Of a DNA stretch of 64,000 bases, positions 21,527 to 31,247 are shown one piece after another; within the stretch, counting starts at the first letter, position 1; each line of letters begins with the position of its first letter. The stretch spans positions 17,851,047 to 17,915,046 of the forward strand of contig NC_050471.1 in assembly GCF_013373865.1 (NCBI RefSeq), read 5' to 3'. The notes below the pieces were generated by a model. The model was not told where the DNA came from, searched no databases, and saw only the letters and a list, made by a program, of their open reading frames with translations. Source of the stretch: Monomorium pharaonis. Its lineage: Eukaryota > Arthropoda > Insecta > Hymenoptera > Formicidae. A program made the position numbers and the translations under genes.

Positions 21527-22770
21527 ATGGCTTTTCTTGGCATCGAATTTATGAACGGTGATAATAAGGAAGAACCAGGAGAAATAGCCGTAATTCATCA
21601 AGCATGGTTAACACCTCTAAAGAAAGAGATTTGGTGGCCGCCATACAAAACAAGTGCGCAATTCAGGAAAGCTCTTTCCATCGGAGAAGAACCCAAAGAA
21701 ACGTGGACCATATACGAATTAAAACGAACATTTTTTACTTGTGGTATGTACATTATATTTATTTAGTATTACTTATTGTTAAATATATTTGTCAGTTAAA
21801 TACTTTAATTAAGTATGAGTTGTAAAATAATTGTTACAGCTTATGTAATTTATTGTACACAAAGTTAATTATTTAGGTTAGATTAGATTTGCTCTGGCGA
21901 AAATCAAACACTTCCTGAAATATCTGATAAACGTAAATTGAAACATTAAAGTGTAAAGCAAGCGGAAGGATAAGAAAAATTCGTATACGCTTTACATAAC
22001 TTTCAGAGAGCTATAAGAAAAGTGTAAAGAATTAAAACCAGAGAGGAATCGATGGAACGTTAACGGAATCTCACTTACTCTTTGTTCACGCCTCTAGTTA
22101 TTGCGCCCTGATGTTTCAGTTTACGCTTCAAGAAGTGTTCCTTGCTTTTAAGCTTTATTTTCATAAGAGTGGATTAGATTAGATAATGTTAATTATTATA
22201 ATTAGCCTGTAACATGTCTTTTTTTTCTTAATTATAGATGACTTGGATAAAGCATTAACAAAAATAAAAAAATTCGAAGAAGTCTCAGATATACAGTCTT
22301 CTGCATCAGATAATAATGACAACGTGAAAAAAAGAAATAGAAAACCAAATTTAAAATATGTAGTATCTTCAAGCAGTGAAGAGGAAGTCAATGAAAATGA
22401 AAGTTCCTTTCGTCGACCACCAAAAATATCAAGATTTGGTAATAATAAATTTTATTTATATATCTTATGTCAAATCAAGTATTTCGGTTAACTGTACTTT
22501 TCAATTATTTTATAAGAGAAATTATTTCTTTTATATTTTTAATTTTTTAATTTTTTTACATTGGAAAAAATACATAATTAAATAACTAATTATATAAATA
22601 GAGTTATGTATTGAGTGTTTTTGTGCAAAATATTATAGTTATTAATAATCTTTTAGTACACGAGCAACAAGATGAATCTTGTCATCAGGATCTAACATCA
22701 GAATCAATGATATTAAGTCCTTTGGCAAAAACAGGTAAAAAGAAATGTTTGTGTCATATTTTTGAATGTT

Positions 22771-22832
<62 letters not shown>

Positions 22833-23950
22833 GTTAACATTTTTTTTGTTACATTAGCCTTTTCATCACAAGCCATACGTTCCGATAATTCTTCCACTTC
22901 CACACATAGTTGGACAGAAAATGTGGATGCTTTGAATTCCCCAAAACAAACGCCATGCACCACTGTCTCCACTAATACCATTCCTCAATCAAATTCATCC
23001 AATTCAACACTTATTAATCAAGACTGTATTTCATGTAGAGCGCATTTGTGCTTCTCTGGTATATACAATTTTATATTAAATAATTAATATAGATATATAG
23101 TGTCCCAATGAACACACAATATTTTTTAAATGTTTTTTAAATATTTATTTAATAAATATTTAATAAATAAATATTCAATAATAAATAAATATTTAATAAT
23201 TAAATATTCATTGGGATCTGTAAAGTAGAAACAGTTTTTTGTATATATTATTGCTATTATATATTATTGCTATTTTTTCTACATTTTTGTTTACATTTTT
23301 TTTATGTGTATTATGTATTTTAGAAAAAATATTTGCTAAAGTAAAAAAGGTGAGAGAAGAAATTAAAGAACTTAAGGGTATATTGCGACAACAAAACACT
23401 GAAGGTAGCATACCATCTATCCCTGACGATTTGGCGGTGGAGTTTCCATTAAAGACACGGGAGGAACTGCAAGTTTTAGAAGACTACTTAAATTCTCGTC
23501 AGAATAAAAATGCTATGGTATGAGTTCAATTAAACAGTATTTATTTATAAATATATGTGCTCTATGTATGTTTCTTTTTTTATTGTTTTAGTCATTATAC
23601 TTTACAACATTAGGAGGTGATAGCATTTCTACAAAAACGAATAGAATTTTAAAACTCGTTCTCAGTAACGAACTCGCTGCAACTTTCAACTTTACAGGGA
23701 CAAATGTCAAAGAAGCTTTTCAAAAGTTGCATTTGAAGAATGTAATAGTCCGTAAGTTCGATTATTGTTGAAAATTAGAAAGTATTAATAATATATTATT
23801 TTTTATTATTGGAAGTTGTTTTTGTTTATAGATGGTGTGCAAAAAACATTACCTTTAAGCACAGAAAAGGATGTAGAAAGTGCAATTAAAATTTGGTTGA
23901 AGCACGCTCCTGATAGAATCAAGGAAGCCTTAAAGAAAAACCGTCGATAA
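21527..23950 (+). CDS. transposon-borne DUF4806-like protein, 389 aa, seven exons
   Basis: Exons with consistent phases and GT-AG borders: 21527-21743, 22238-22438, 22657-22734, 22858-23058, 23324-23517, 23592-23751 and 23832-23950. They sum to 1170 nt, ending at TAA. The N-terminal 70 residues (MAFLGIEFMNGDNKEEPGEI, then WWPPYKTSAQFRKAL) match a domain I know from many insect uncharacterised proteins. The middle is acidic, serine-rich and basic (KKRNRKPNLKYVVSSSSEEE) and may include a nuclear signal. A short coiled coil (KIFAKVKKVREEIKELKGIL) precedes the C-terminal DUF4806-like region (FPLKTREELQVLEDYL, NRILKLVLSNELAATFNFTG, LSTEKDVESAIKIWLKHAPD). By position it is the accessory gene of the surrounding transposon. 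A DNA-binding partner role, as for plant TnpA, is inference only. All joins keep frame, so this copy looks intact. Confidence 0.8.
22771..22830 (+). repeat. (TC)n microsatellite in an intron
   Basis: About 60 bp of uninterrupted CT repeats directly upstream of the acceptor of the fourth exon of the DUF4806-type gene. It may act as part of the pyrimidine tract. Confidence 0.9.
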
Positions 23951-24143
23951 AGGTTACAACTTTTTACTGTTTTTCTTTGTTCCACAATTTTCATATGTTC
24001 CTATGTTTTTTTATCTTCGGATGAAATACTTATTTTATTAATGTCATATTTTTAATTATATTTTTGTTTATTTGAATAATTAATGTTAAGATAAATTTTT
24101 GATCCTGTACGTATAAATTTTTATCTGTACGTTACTTTGATAA

Positions 24144-25763
24144 CAGGGTGTATACTTCAGGGAAAAACGTGGAAAATTTGGTATTCTCAGGGAATTTTGT
24201 TAGGATTCAGGGAGTTAAGAAAAATAGCTTCTTTGGTCATTTTATTTTTATAGATAGACTATTGTTTCCCTCTCCCTCTCATTATCCCTGTCCACCTCTG
24301 TGTCTCTTCTCTTCCTTTTCTCCTTTCCACCTCTCCTGTCCTTTGCTTCCTCTTCCTTTTAATCGCCATTCTTCCGACTCTCTCATCCTTGCTTTGCTTC
24401 TCGCCACTGTTCCTCTGTGCTCCACATACCTCCTTCGTTGGTGGTTTTCCTAATCCCCATCTTCCTCTCCGACTTCTCTATCCTCTCCAATCCTCTCAAT
24501 TCCTCCTTCACCTGTCCTTAAAACATAGAAAACATCCAGCTTTGTATCCTTACTTCCCGTTCCCCCTTTACGTTCTCCCCCATTCCCCCTTGCTCTCCCT
24601 CTCTCCTCAGTTCCCCAACTCCTTCCTCCACCTCCCCCTTTCCTCATCCCATTCCCACTCCTTCCCATCCACATATTCCTGTTCCCAACCACTACCTTTT
24701 TTCCTAGCCTCCTCTCCTCTCTTGCCTTCTCCAACATTCTCCATCTCATCTTTCTCTCTTCCCACGTCAAATCTTCGTCAATACCTATATCCCACCTCCT
24801 TATTTCCGACCTTCTATCCAGCATTTCCTCTTTATCCATTAATCTCCTCATCTTGACCAAAATTATCACATCCCCCTCCCCTACCCTCTCCCTCTCTTTC
24901 CATTTCCCTTCTCATTATCTCCCTTATAAACTCCTCCCTCTCTTCCGCGTCTTCCCCCTCCTCTTCCGCCAGCTCCCACCAATCTTCATTTCTTCCTCGG
25001 TCTCCTCTCTCTTCTCTGCCCTCTCTCCTCTCTCTGCTCTCTTCATCACCTTCTCTGTTCCTCTTCATCCCTCCTCCTTCTGTCCACGTCGAAGCTCCTC
25101 CGCTGACCTTCTCCTTTATCTCCCTATTCCTGTCTCCTCTCCCTCTTCCATCTTCTTCCACCTCCTTCTCCCTACTTTCCTTCTCCATCCTGCCTCCTCT
25201 CCTTTCATTTTATTTTTGTATTGTAAATGATCGCTTTTGTGTCGCTACTGAATCTTCATGACATTCTAGTGAAATATTGTGTGTCTAGTCGGCAATGATG
25301 GTTGGCTTTTAGAAATTAGAAGCAATTAAAAACATAAGTATTCTTATATTTATATAAGTTATATATAAAATATTTATATAAGCTTTATTATTAAGTATTT
25401 ATATAAAGAGAATATATTTATGTAAGTTATATATAAAATATTTCATTTTATAAATTTAGCCAGTATTAAAAGTTACAAAGTTCTATATAAAATTTTTTAT
25501 AAATATTTATAAAGTTTTTTATAAAATATTTATAAAAAACGTAAAATATTTTAATTTAAAATCTGCTTAAAAATTATTTTTATGTCTGTATAAAATCTAT
25601 TTAAAACATGTTTTTATTTATATAAAAAATAATACGCTAAAGTAAATAAGTTAAAAATTGCATCTTAAAATATTTCAATTTTAACTGAAATTTTGAAAAA
25701 AAATACCTGGAACGTCCTGGAATTTTCGGGGAATTTTTTTACACAATGTAAGTATACACCCTG
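24144..25763. mobile_element. CAGGGTGTATAC-ended insertion between the two transposon genes
   Basis: The ends CAGGGTGTATACTT (24144) and AAGTATACACCCTG (to 25763) are exact inverted repeats. They are flanked by GATAA on both sides (24139-24143 and 25764-25768), a 5-bp duplication. Next to the tips, TTCAGGGAAAAACGTGGAAA on the left is partly matched by GGAACGTCCTGGAATTTTCG on the right. The interior has a long pyrimidine-biased piece that looks like a LINE ORF1, then AT-rich DNA. The CAGGG tip is hAT-like, but the 5-bp duplication is short for most hATs. Confidence 0.7.
24450..25188 (-). pseudogene. LINE ORF1-like charged coiled-coil fragment
   Basis: On the minus strand this purine-rich block encodes two overlapping charged segments in different frames (25188-24832 and 24869-24450). 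The first is dominated by Glu/Arg/Lys/Gly (RERREGREERGDRGRNEDWW, then EEREEFIREIMRREMEREGE). The second reads RRSEIRRWDIGIDEDLTWEE and then KMRWRMLEKAREERRLGKKV. The DLTWEER..RW motif followed by a basic segment is typical of the first ORF of hymenopteran non-LTR retrotransposons. No reverse transcriptase follows, so it is an orphan 5' piece with at least one frameshift. Confidence 0.5.
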
Positions 25764-25781
25764 GATAAAAAGTTTATCATT

Positions 25782-27911
25782 ATGTTAAAAAGTACACGTA
25801 AACGTAAAGAGTTCGTTGGTCGACGCCAACAATACCGAAGAGTACAAGAAGCTGTACACAAAACATTTGCTGCTAGTATTATTAATACAATTTCTCGTGA
25901 TATCGCTAATAATACATCAAATAAAACAGAAAATGCAACATGCAATTATTTAGATACTAATGCAAATACCAGCATTGATATAAGTAATAATGAAGAAGAA
26001 ATTGGAAATGTTTCTGCCTGTTTAGATGTACAGTATGACAATCATTCAACTATAGATGCTATATCTGATGTTAGCAAACATTCTAATAATTCTAATACAG
26101 ACGTTAGTGATAGGCTAACTAATCAAAATTGCTTGGCAAATGAATTAGTTAAATGGGCTACCACAAGACACATTTCACAGGTAGCTGTAACAGAACTCTT
26201 GCACATACTTTCGCCCTACCATCCTGAGTTACCTTTAGATTGTCGAACGTTATTACAAACTCCAACTTCTACAATAGTTAATAAATTAGATACAGGGGAA
26301 TTTTGTTATTTAGGTCTAGGCTTTGCTTTAAAAAATGTATTATCACAAAAATATACCCACAATTGTTTAAAGTCCATTGAGGTATTAAAAATCTCTTTTA
26401 ATGTAGATGGTATTCCTTTGTTTAAAAGTAATAAATTACAACTATGGCCCATTCTAGGGCAAATAAAAAATTGGCGTAGTGCTCCATTTGTTGTATCAAT
26501 TTTTTGTGGTACATCGAAGCCGAAACCTTTGAATCTTTTCTTGAAGGATTTTATAAATGAATTAAATGATTTATTAAAAAATGGGTTTATTTTTGACGGA
26601 AAAAAATATAATATTGAAGTTCATAGTTTCATATGTGATGCGCCTGCTCGTGCTTTTTTAAAATGTACAAAAACACACACGGGTTACTCGTCATGCGATA
26701 AATGCATTGAAGTTGGAAAATATTTTAAAAACAAAGTTATTTTCCCGAATGAAACGGCCTCAAAACGTACAAACGATTCATTTAGACAACAAACAGACGA
26801 TGATCATCATCTTGGCCGATCTCCTCTTTTAGATTTGCCCATAGACTTAGTTAAACAATTTCCTACCGACTATATGCATAACATTTGTCTAGGAGTAACA
26901 AGAAAATTATTAACAATGTGGACTGGAGGGCCACTAAAAACTAAATTATGTCACAGTAAAGTGCAAGAGGTCTCACAACGTCTTGTAAATTTGCAAAAAT
27001 TTTTTCCATCAGAATTTAATAGAAAACCTCGGTCACTAAATGAGTTAGCGCTTTGGAAAGCGACAGAGTTTAGAACTTTCTTGATTTACGTTGGTCCGTT
27101 AATTCTAAAAAATGTTTTAGATACAGCTATTTATGAAAATTTTCTATTATTGCATGTTGCAATTTCCATATTAATATCGCAGAAACATATAAATAATTTT
27201 GGAGTCGCATTTGCTAGAAATTGTCTACTAAATTTTATTAAGCATGGTAAAAATGATTTGTATGGCTTAGAATTTGCTGTATACAATGTTCATCTTTTGG
27301 CACATGTATGTGACGATGTGGAGATATATGGTCCTTTAGACAACTATTCGGCCTTCCCGTTTGAAAATTATCTTGGCCGTTTAAAAAAATTAATAAGATC
27401 TTCTAGTAGACCATTGCAGCAAATACATTGCCGACTGCAAGAATTTAATTTTTCTTTCTTAGAATCAAATAAATTACATTTATTGGATTCTAAGAAAAAT
27501 AAATATTCTCTAGTCATAGAGCATAAAAATGGACCCTTACTTAATTGTAATCTTTATGAATGCAAACAATATACAAAAATTATTTTTACAGATGTATCAT
27601 TATATATTAACCGTTATAGCATATCTGATTGTTATTGCATTTTGAAAGGCGATACAAAAGTAATACAAATACACAATATCATACAAACAACAACAGGCCA
27701 TGTTTTTCTTATTGGAAAACAATTTATTAACTATTCGTCGTTATATTCATATCCATGCGATTCAGCATTACTAAATATATATGTTCTCAAAGATTTAAGT
27801 GATTTAAAAATATGGCCTATTAATCTCATTAGCAGCAAATGTATTGTACTCCCTCATATTAATTTTAATTATTACGTATGTTTTCCAATAATACATAACA
27901 CTTTTGATTAA
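25782..27911 (+). CDS. CMC/EnSpm-like DDE transposase, 709 aa
   Basis: A single uninterrupted frame from ATG 25782 to TAA 27909-27911. N-terminus: a basic segment (MLKSTRKRKEFVGRRQQYRR), then an Asn/Ser/Asp-rich linker to about residue 115. Core: FNVDGIPLFKSNKLQLWPIL (Asp209), SFICDAPARAFLKC (Asp286), a cysteine cluster C295/C305/C308 in KCTKTHTGYSSCDKC, DYMHNICLGVTRKL (Asp363), VHLLAHVCDDV (about 503-513) and SAFPFENYLGRLKKLIRSSS (Glu528). This order (DG, CDAPAR, YMH, then FPFEN) is what I associate with animal EnSpm/CACTA-type transposases, though the exact catalytic acid needs alignment. The enzyme should cut and paste DNA bearing the surrounding inverted repeats. The start lies 18 bp after the foreign insertion, so its promoter may have been displaced. 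No stop or frameshift is visible. The alternative is a related DDE family such as KDZ. Confidence 0.75.
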   Translation: MLKSTRKRKEFVGRRQQYRRVQEAVHKTFAASIINTISRDIANNTSNKTENATCNYLDTNANTSIDISNNEEEIGNVSACLDVQYDNHSTIDAISDVSKHSNNSNTDVSDRLTNQNCLANELVKWATTRHISQVAVTELLHILSPYHPELPLDCRTLLQTPTSTIVNKLDTGEFCYLGLGFALKNVLSQKYTHNCLKSIEVLKISFNVDGIPLFKSNKLQLWPILGQIKNWRSAPFVVSIFCGTSKPKPLNLFLKDFINELNDLLKNGFIFDGKKYNIEVHSFICDAPARAFLKCTKTHTGYSSCDKCIEVGKYFKNKVIFPNETASKRTNDSFRQQTDDDHHLGRSPLLDLPIDLVKQFPTDYMHNICLGVTRKLLTMWTGGPLKTKLCHSKVQEVSQRLVNLQKFFPSEFNRKPRSLNELALWKATEFRTFLIYVGPLILKNVLDTAIYENFLLLHVAISILISQKHINNFGVAFARNCLLNFIKHGKNDLYGLEFAVYNVHLLAHVCDDVEIYGPLDNYSAFPFENYLGRLKKLIRSSSRPLQQIHCRLQEFNFSFLESNKLHLLDSKKNKYSLVIEHKNGPLLNCNLYECKQYTKIIFTDVSLYINRYSISDCYCILKGDTKVIQIHNIIQTTTGHVFLIGKQFINYSSLYSYPCDSALLNIYVLKDLSDLKIWPINLISSKCIVLPHINFNYYVCFPIIHNTFD

Positions 27912-28275
27912 TGTTTGTAACAAATTCGCGATTATACTCTGGGAAAATTTAAAAATTATACAAGCGTCAAACATATGTTGAATATGTATCTATTTTTTTA
28001 TAGATATTTTTTGTGTGTAATTAAAAAATACGATAAAATACGATAAATACGATAAAATAACACTGTCACCGCGATTTTGTATCTCTAGTACACAATATAT
28101 AATAAAATGTAAGTAGAAATATTTTAACAATGAAATGTGATAAAATGATATGTATGTATGATATATGTGATATATGTATATATATATAGCAATAAAATTG
28201 TTAAATATATAACAATTATGTGTGTTATTTTTTAACTCCTGTTTTAAAGACGTCAAATTTGTTGTACAAAAGACG

Positions 28276-28480
28276 TCATCGAATGACGTCAAAATATGGT
28301 CATCGAATGACGTCAAAATACGGTCATCGAATGACGTCGAAATATGGTCATCGAATGACGTCAAAATACGGTCATCGAATGACGTCGAAATATGGTCATC
28401 GAATGACGTCAAAATACGGTCATCGAATGACGTCGAAATATGGTCATTGAATGACGTCAAAATATGGTCGTGCAGTGACG
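28276..28480 (+). repeat. 24-bp tandem array, right subterminal
   Basis: About eight copies of a 24-bp unit built from GTCATCGAATGACGTC then AAAATAYG or GAAATATG. Inside each unit GACGTC is palindromic. The array lies just inside the right inverted repeat; the last units (GTCATTGAATGACGTC, GTGCAGTGACGTC) are diverged. Confidence 0.9.
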
Positions 28481-28971
28481 TCAAGTTTTTGTGACATTAG
28501 ACCGTCATTTTCACGTCATAAAGACGTCAATTAATGACGTCAAAAGTGGTCAGTAAAGGACCAAATTCTGACGTCAAAACGACGTCAGTCTGTTACCTGG
28601 GAATGCTTAAATTATATTTATAATACATAATGTGTATATAAACATAATATGTATTTATATATAATAATATATAATTTCTTAATAATCAATTTATATTACT
28701 TAACCTTACATGGGAAAATTAATAAAATATGCTTAAACCTTTTTTTTAAATATATTGTGTTTTAATATTTATTTTGTTCACGATTATTAAATATCAATAA
28801 CTACAAATAAAAATATATATATATTGTATTCTTGCATTTACAATCAAAATAAACCGCCATCGAAAACGTCATATCCGATATCCTGTTTTACCCCAAGACG
28901 GCACATTGGCGAATCTCTGTTATAGTGTCTCTACACTAGTGCAACGGTGCAGCGAAAACGAACAAACCTAC

Positions 28972-29703
28972 AATCATTGGGAGTGACTCAACAAGCCATT
29001 TCAATATGCCTGAAAGTCATGGGAATGATTCAGAAGCAAAGAAATTGGGTGCCGTACAAGTTGAAGCCGAGAGATGTTGAACGGCGTTTGCTTGTGAATA
29101 GTTGCTTGCAAAGCAAAGACGGAAGGGATTTCTGCATCGTACTGTGACTGGAGACGAAAAATGGGTTTATTATGATAACCCTAAGCGCAGAAAATCATAA
29201 GGATTTTCCGGCCATGCTTCCACGTCGACGGTCAAACCAAATATTCACGGCTTCAAGGTCATGCTCCGTATTTGGTGGGACCAGCTCGGCGTAGTATATT
29301 ATGAGCTACTAAAACCGACTGAAACAATCATAGGCGATCGGTATCGCAATTGATGCGTTTGAGCCGAGCACTGAAAGACAAACGGCCGCAATACACGATA
29401 AACTGATTTTGCAGCATGACAATGCTCGACTCCATGTCGCAAAGCCCGTCAAAACATACTTGGAAACGTTGAAATGGGAAGTCCTACTCCACCCGCCGTA
29501 TTCTCCGGACATTGCTCTCTCTGATTATCGCTTGTTTCGATCAATGACACACGATCTAGCTGACCAGCACTTCCGTTCTTATAAAGAAGTGAAAAATTAG
29601 ATCGATTCGTGGATCGTCTCAAAAGATGACCAGTTTTTTTGACGCGGGATTCGGATGCTGCCAGAAAGTAGTGGCCAGCGATGGACAATACTTTGAATTG
29701 TAA
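28972..29703 (+). pseudogene. mariner transposase, C-terminal catalytic part
   Basis: Starts SLGVTQQAISICLKVMGMIQ and continues NWVPYKLKPRDVERR (the mariner WVPHEL signature). It then shows TGDEKWVYYDN (first Asp, after a frame break near 29085-29150), HDNARLHVAKPVKTYL (second Asp) and PPYSPDIALSDYRLF (third Asp). Exactly 34 residues separate the second and third Asp, the DD34D spacing. A stop at 29598-29600 (GAAAAATTAG) and other frame breaks follow before YFEL and TAA at 29701-29703. Inactive, even without the insertion upstream. Confidence 0.88.
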
Positions 29704-29773
29704 ATGTATAACCAGTTTTTCACAATAAAACCTCGAATTTCGAAAAAAAAAAAAAACGGTGGAAGCAGTTGTA

Positions 29774-31240
29774 TACCTAAAATTTTATTTCAATATTTTT
29801 ATATAAAAAAAATTTAATATAAATTATAAGAAAGCTTGTAACAAATAATCTATTATAATATCAGACTTTAACAGATGGTTGACGGATTTTAATCAATACT
29901 TTCGAAAAAGAAAAGTTTAAAGAAATTATTTCGATATTCAGTAAATACTACAATTCAATTGTAATTTATTTTATGCTTATTACTTTTCAATATTTTTGCA
30001 AATAATAGTTTTAATCTTGTGTTGCAATATAAAGTATCTAAAATGACATTACTAAGGCGTACTTTATGTTATTTTAAAAACTATTGAAATTGGGAATATT
30101 TTGAATTGAAATAAACTAAGTGAAAATAAAATCTTTATTTTAATCACTCATAAAAATGCATATCTTTCATAAATAATATTTATAAATGTAAAACATTTTT
30201 TTAAACATGGATATTGAATCTTATTAACATTGCTTATAAATATTACAAAATAACATTGCTTATAAATAAAATAAAGTCCCATCTCACACACGCATACCCA
30301 TACATACGCATGCACGCACAAAATCGAAAATAAATTGGAAATAAAAAATTAAACATTATCTTCTAAACCAGTTTTAAAATGATTATTAAGCATAAAAATA
30401 AAATTATTTAAGGTCTTTATTTTTAAACACGATAACTATCTTTTATTTAATTATTATTATTTTTTATCGTTGGAATTTTCTAATCTTTGGATGTAATTTT
30501 AGCTTTTTAAAAGTTAGATGTAGTATTGAAAATTATTATTCTATTATAAACCTGTCTCTAAACAAATATATATGTAACAATAGCCATATAAGTAATTCTT
30601 ATTTAATAAGTACGTTCTAAGAAAATATATACTTATTTTTAAAAATTGATATAAATATTTATTATTTTTTATAGTTAGAAAGTTAAATAGTATTATATGT
30701 TACAATAAATTATAAAATAATGTGTACATAATAAACTTTGCAGAACTTTGCGAATTTTTGTATAACAATGGCTCATACAGTTTTTTTTGTTTCACACAAT
30801 TTTTCATTGCACTAAATAAAACCGTTATTGCCAATTTCTTAGTCTTTTTATCCATTTCTTTTTTATAATATTTTTAAAAAATGTTTTAGCATAAAACACA
30901 TTTTTAAGTGGTAAATTTAAAAATATTGTTTTAGTGCTGGGCCTTATTCAACTCAGATATTTTATATCAGATAATGACACAAGAAATTATCTAATAATCT
31001 TTTAAACTGAAAACTAATATGAAAAAATTCAAAACAATAAAATGAGAGTAATCATTCAAATTTTTGTTTAATAAGTTGTATCTCATAATGTTTGTCAGCT
31101 GTATTTCTTTAATTATTAAATAAGCAAATAAGAAAAAAAAAACACATTTAAGAGTTAATATGATCGACAGTTTTAACGCGGATTTATAAATTATTTTTTT
31201 TGTGCGCGCAAAGTACATAATTTTAACAGGATTCTATTGT
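29774..31240. other. AT-rich intergenic DNA
   Basis: No coding sequence, repeat family or RNA gene was recognised between the mariner end and the yellow-family stop codon. There is a short CA/CATAC-rich stretch at 30275-30320. Confidence 0.5.
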
Positions 31241-31247
31241 TAAGCGA

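Larger units (their letters stand above)
20257..28601. mobile_element. 8.3-kb autonomous-looking CMC/EnSpm-like transposon with two genes
   Basis: The terminal inverted repeats are identical for 33 bp and begin CCCAGGTAACAGACTGACGT. The flanking dinucleotide is AA on both sides (20255-20256 and 28602-28603). Inside the left end is a 113-bp tandem array, and inside the right end a 24-bp tandem array; both are built on GACGTCA. Two genes lie between them in the same direction: a seven-exon DUF4806-type gene (21527-23950) and a 709-codon transposase (25782-27911). Both are open and intact. A 1.6-kb foreign insertion (24144-25763) separates them. Confidence 0.8.
19925..28968. mobile_element. outer element in the mariner, ends GG..TGTTCKTTTTCGCTGCAC
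   Basis: The left end (GGCCTGTTCTTTTTCGCTGC) and inverted right end (GCAGCGAAAACGAACAAACC) sit between TA dinucleotides in the mariner coding region. Homology between the ends continues inward through TGCACTAGTGTAGAGA and AACAGAGATTCGCCAATG, more than 70 bp in total. The left arm carries an extra stem-loop at about 19959-20013, made of TGCAATAAGTTAGA and its complement, which is absent on the right. Only about 330 bp on each side belong to this element; the rest is the CCCAGG element inserted in it. I could not assign a superfamily. Confidence 0.6.
19501..29771 (+). mobile_element. mariner transposon split by nested insertions
   Basis: The left end CAACTTTGCTTCCGCCGTTT (19501) and right end AAACGGTGGAAGCAGTTG (to 29771) are inverted repeats beside TA dinucleotides. 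The enclosed transposase pieces at 19664-19922 and 28972-29703 belong to one DD34D mariner gene. Everything between 19925 and 28968 is younger inserted DNA. Removing it leaves a mariner of about 1.2 kb, the usual size. Confidence 0.85.

Noticed and set aside
22771..22830. Coding use of the CT repeat (Leu/Ser or Arg/Glu runs)
   Set aside because: It lies in an intron whose borders keep the flanking exons in phase.
24389..24856. Plus-strand Ser/Pro/Leu-rich frame
   Set aside because: Complement of a purine-rich LINE ORF1-like segment; composition artefact.
28220..28494. Open frames with an 8-residue repeat on both strands
   Set aside because: They are by-products of a 24-bp tandem array, which leaves all frames open without selection.
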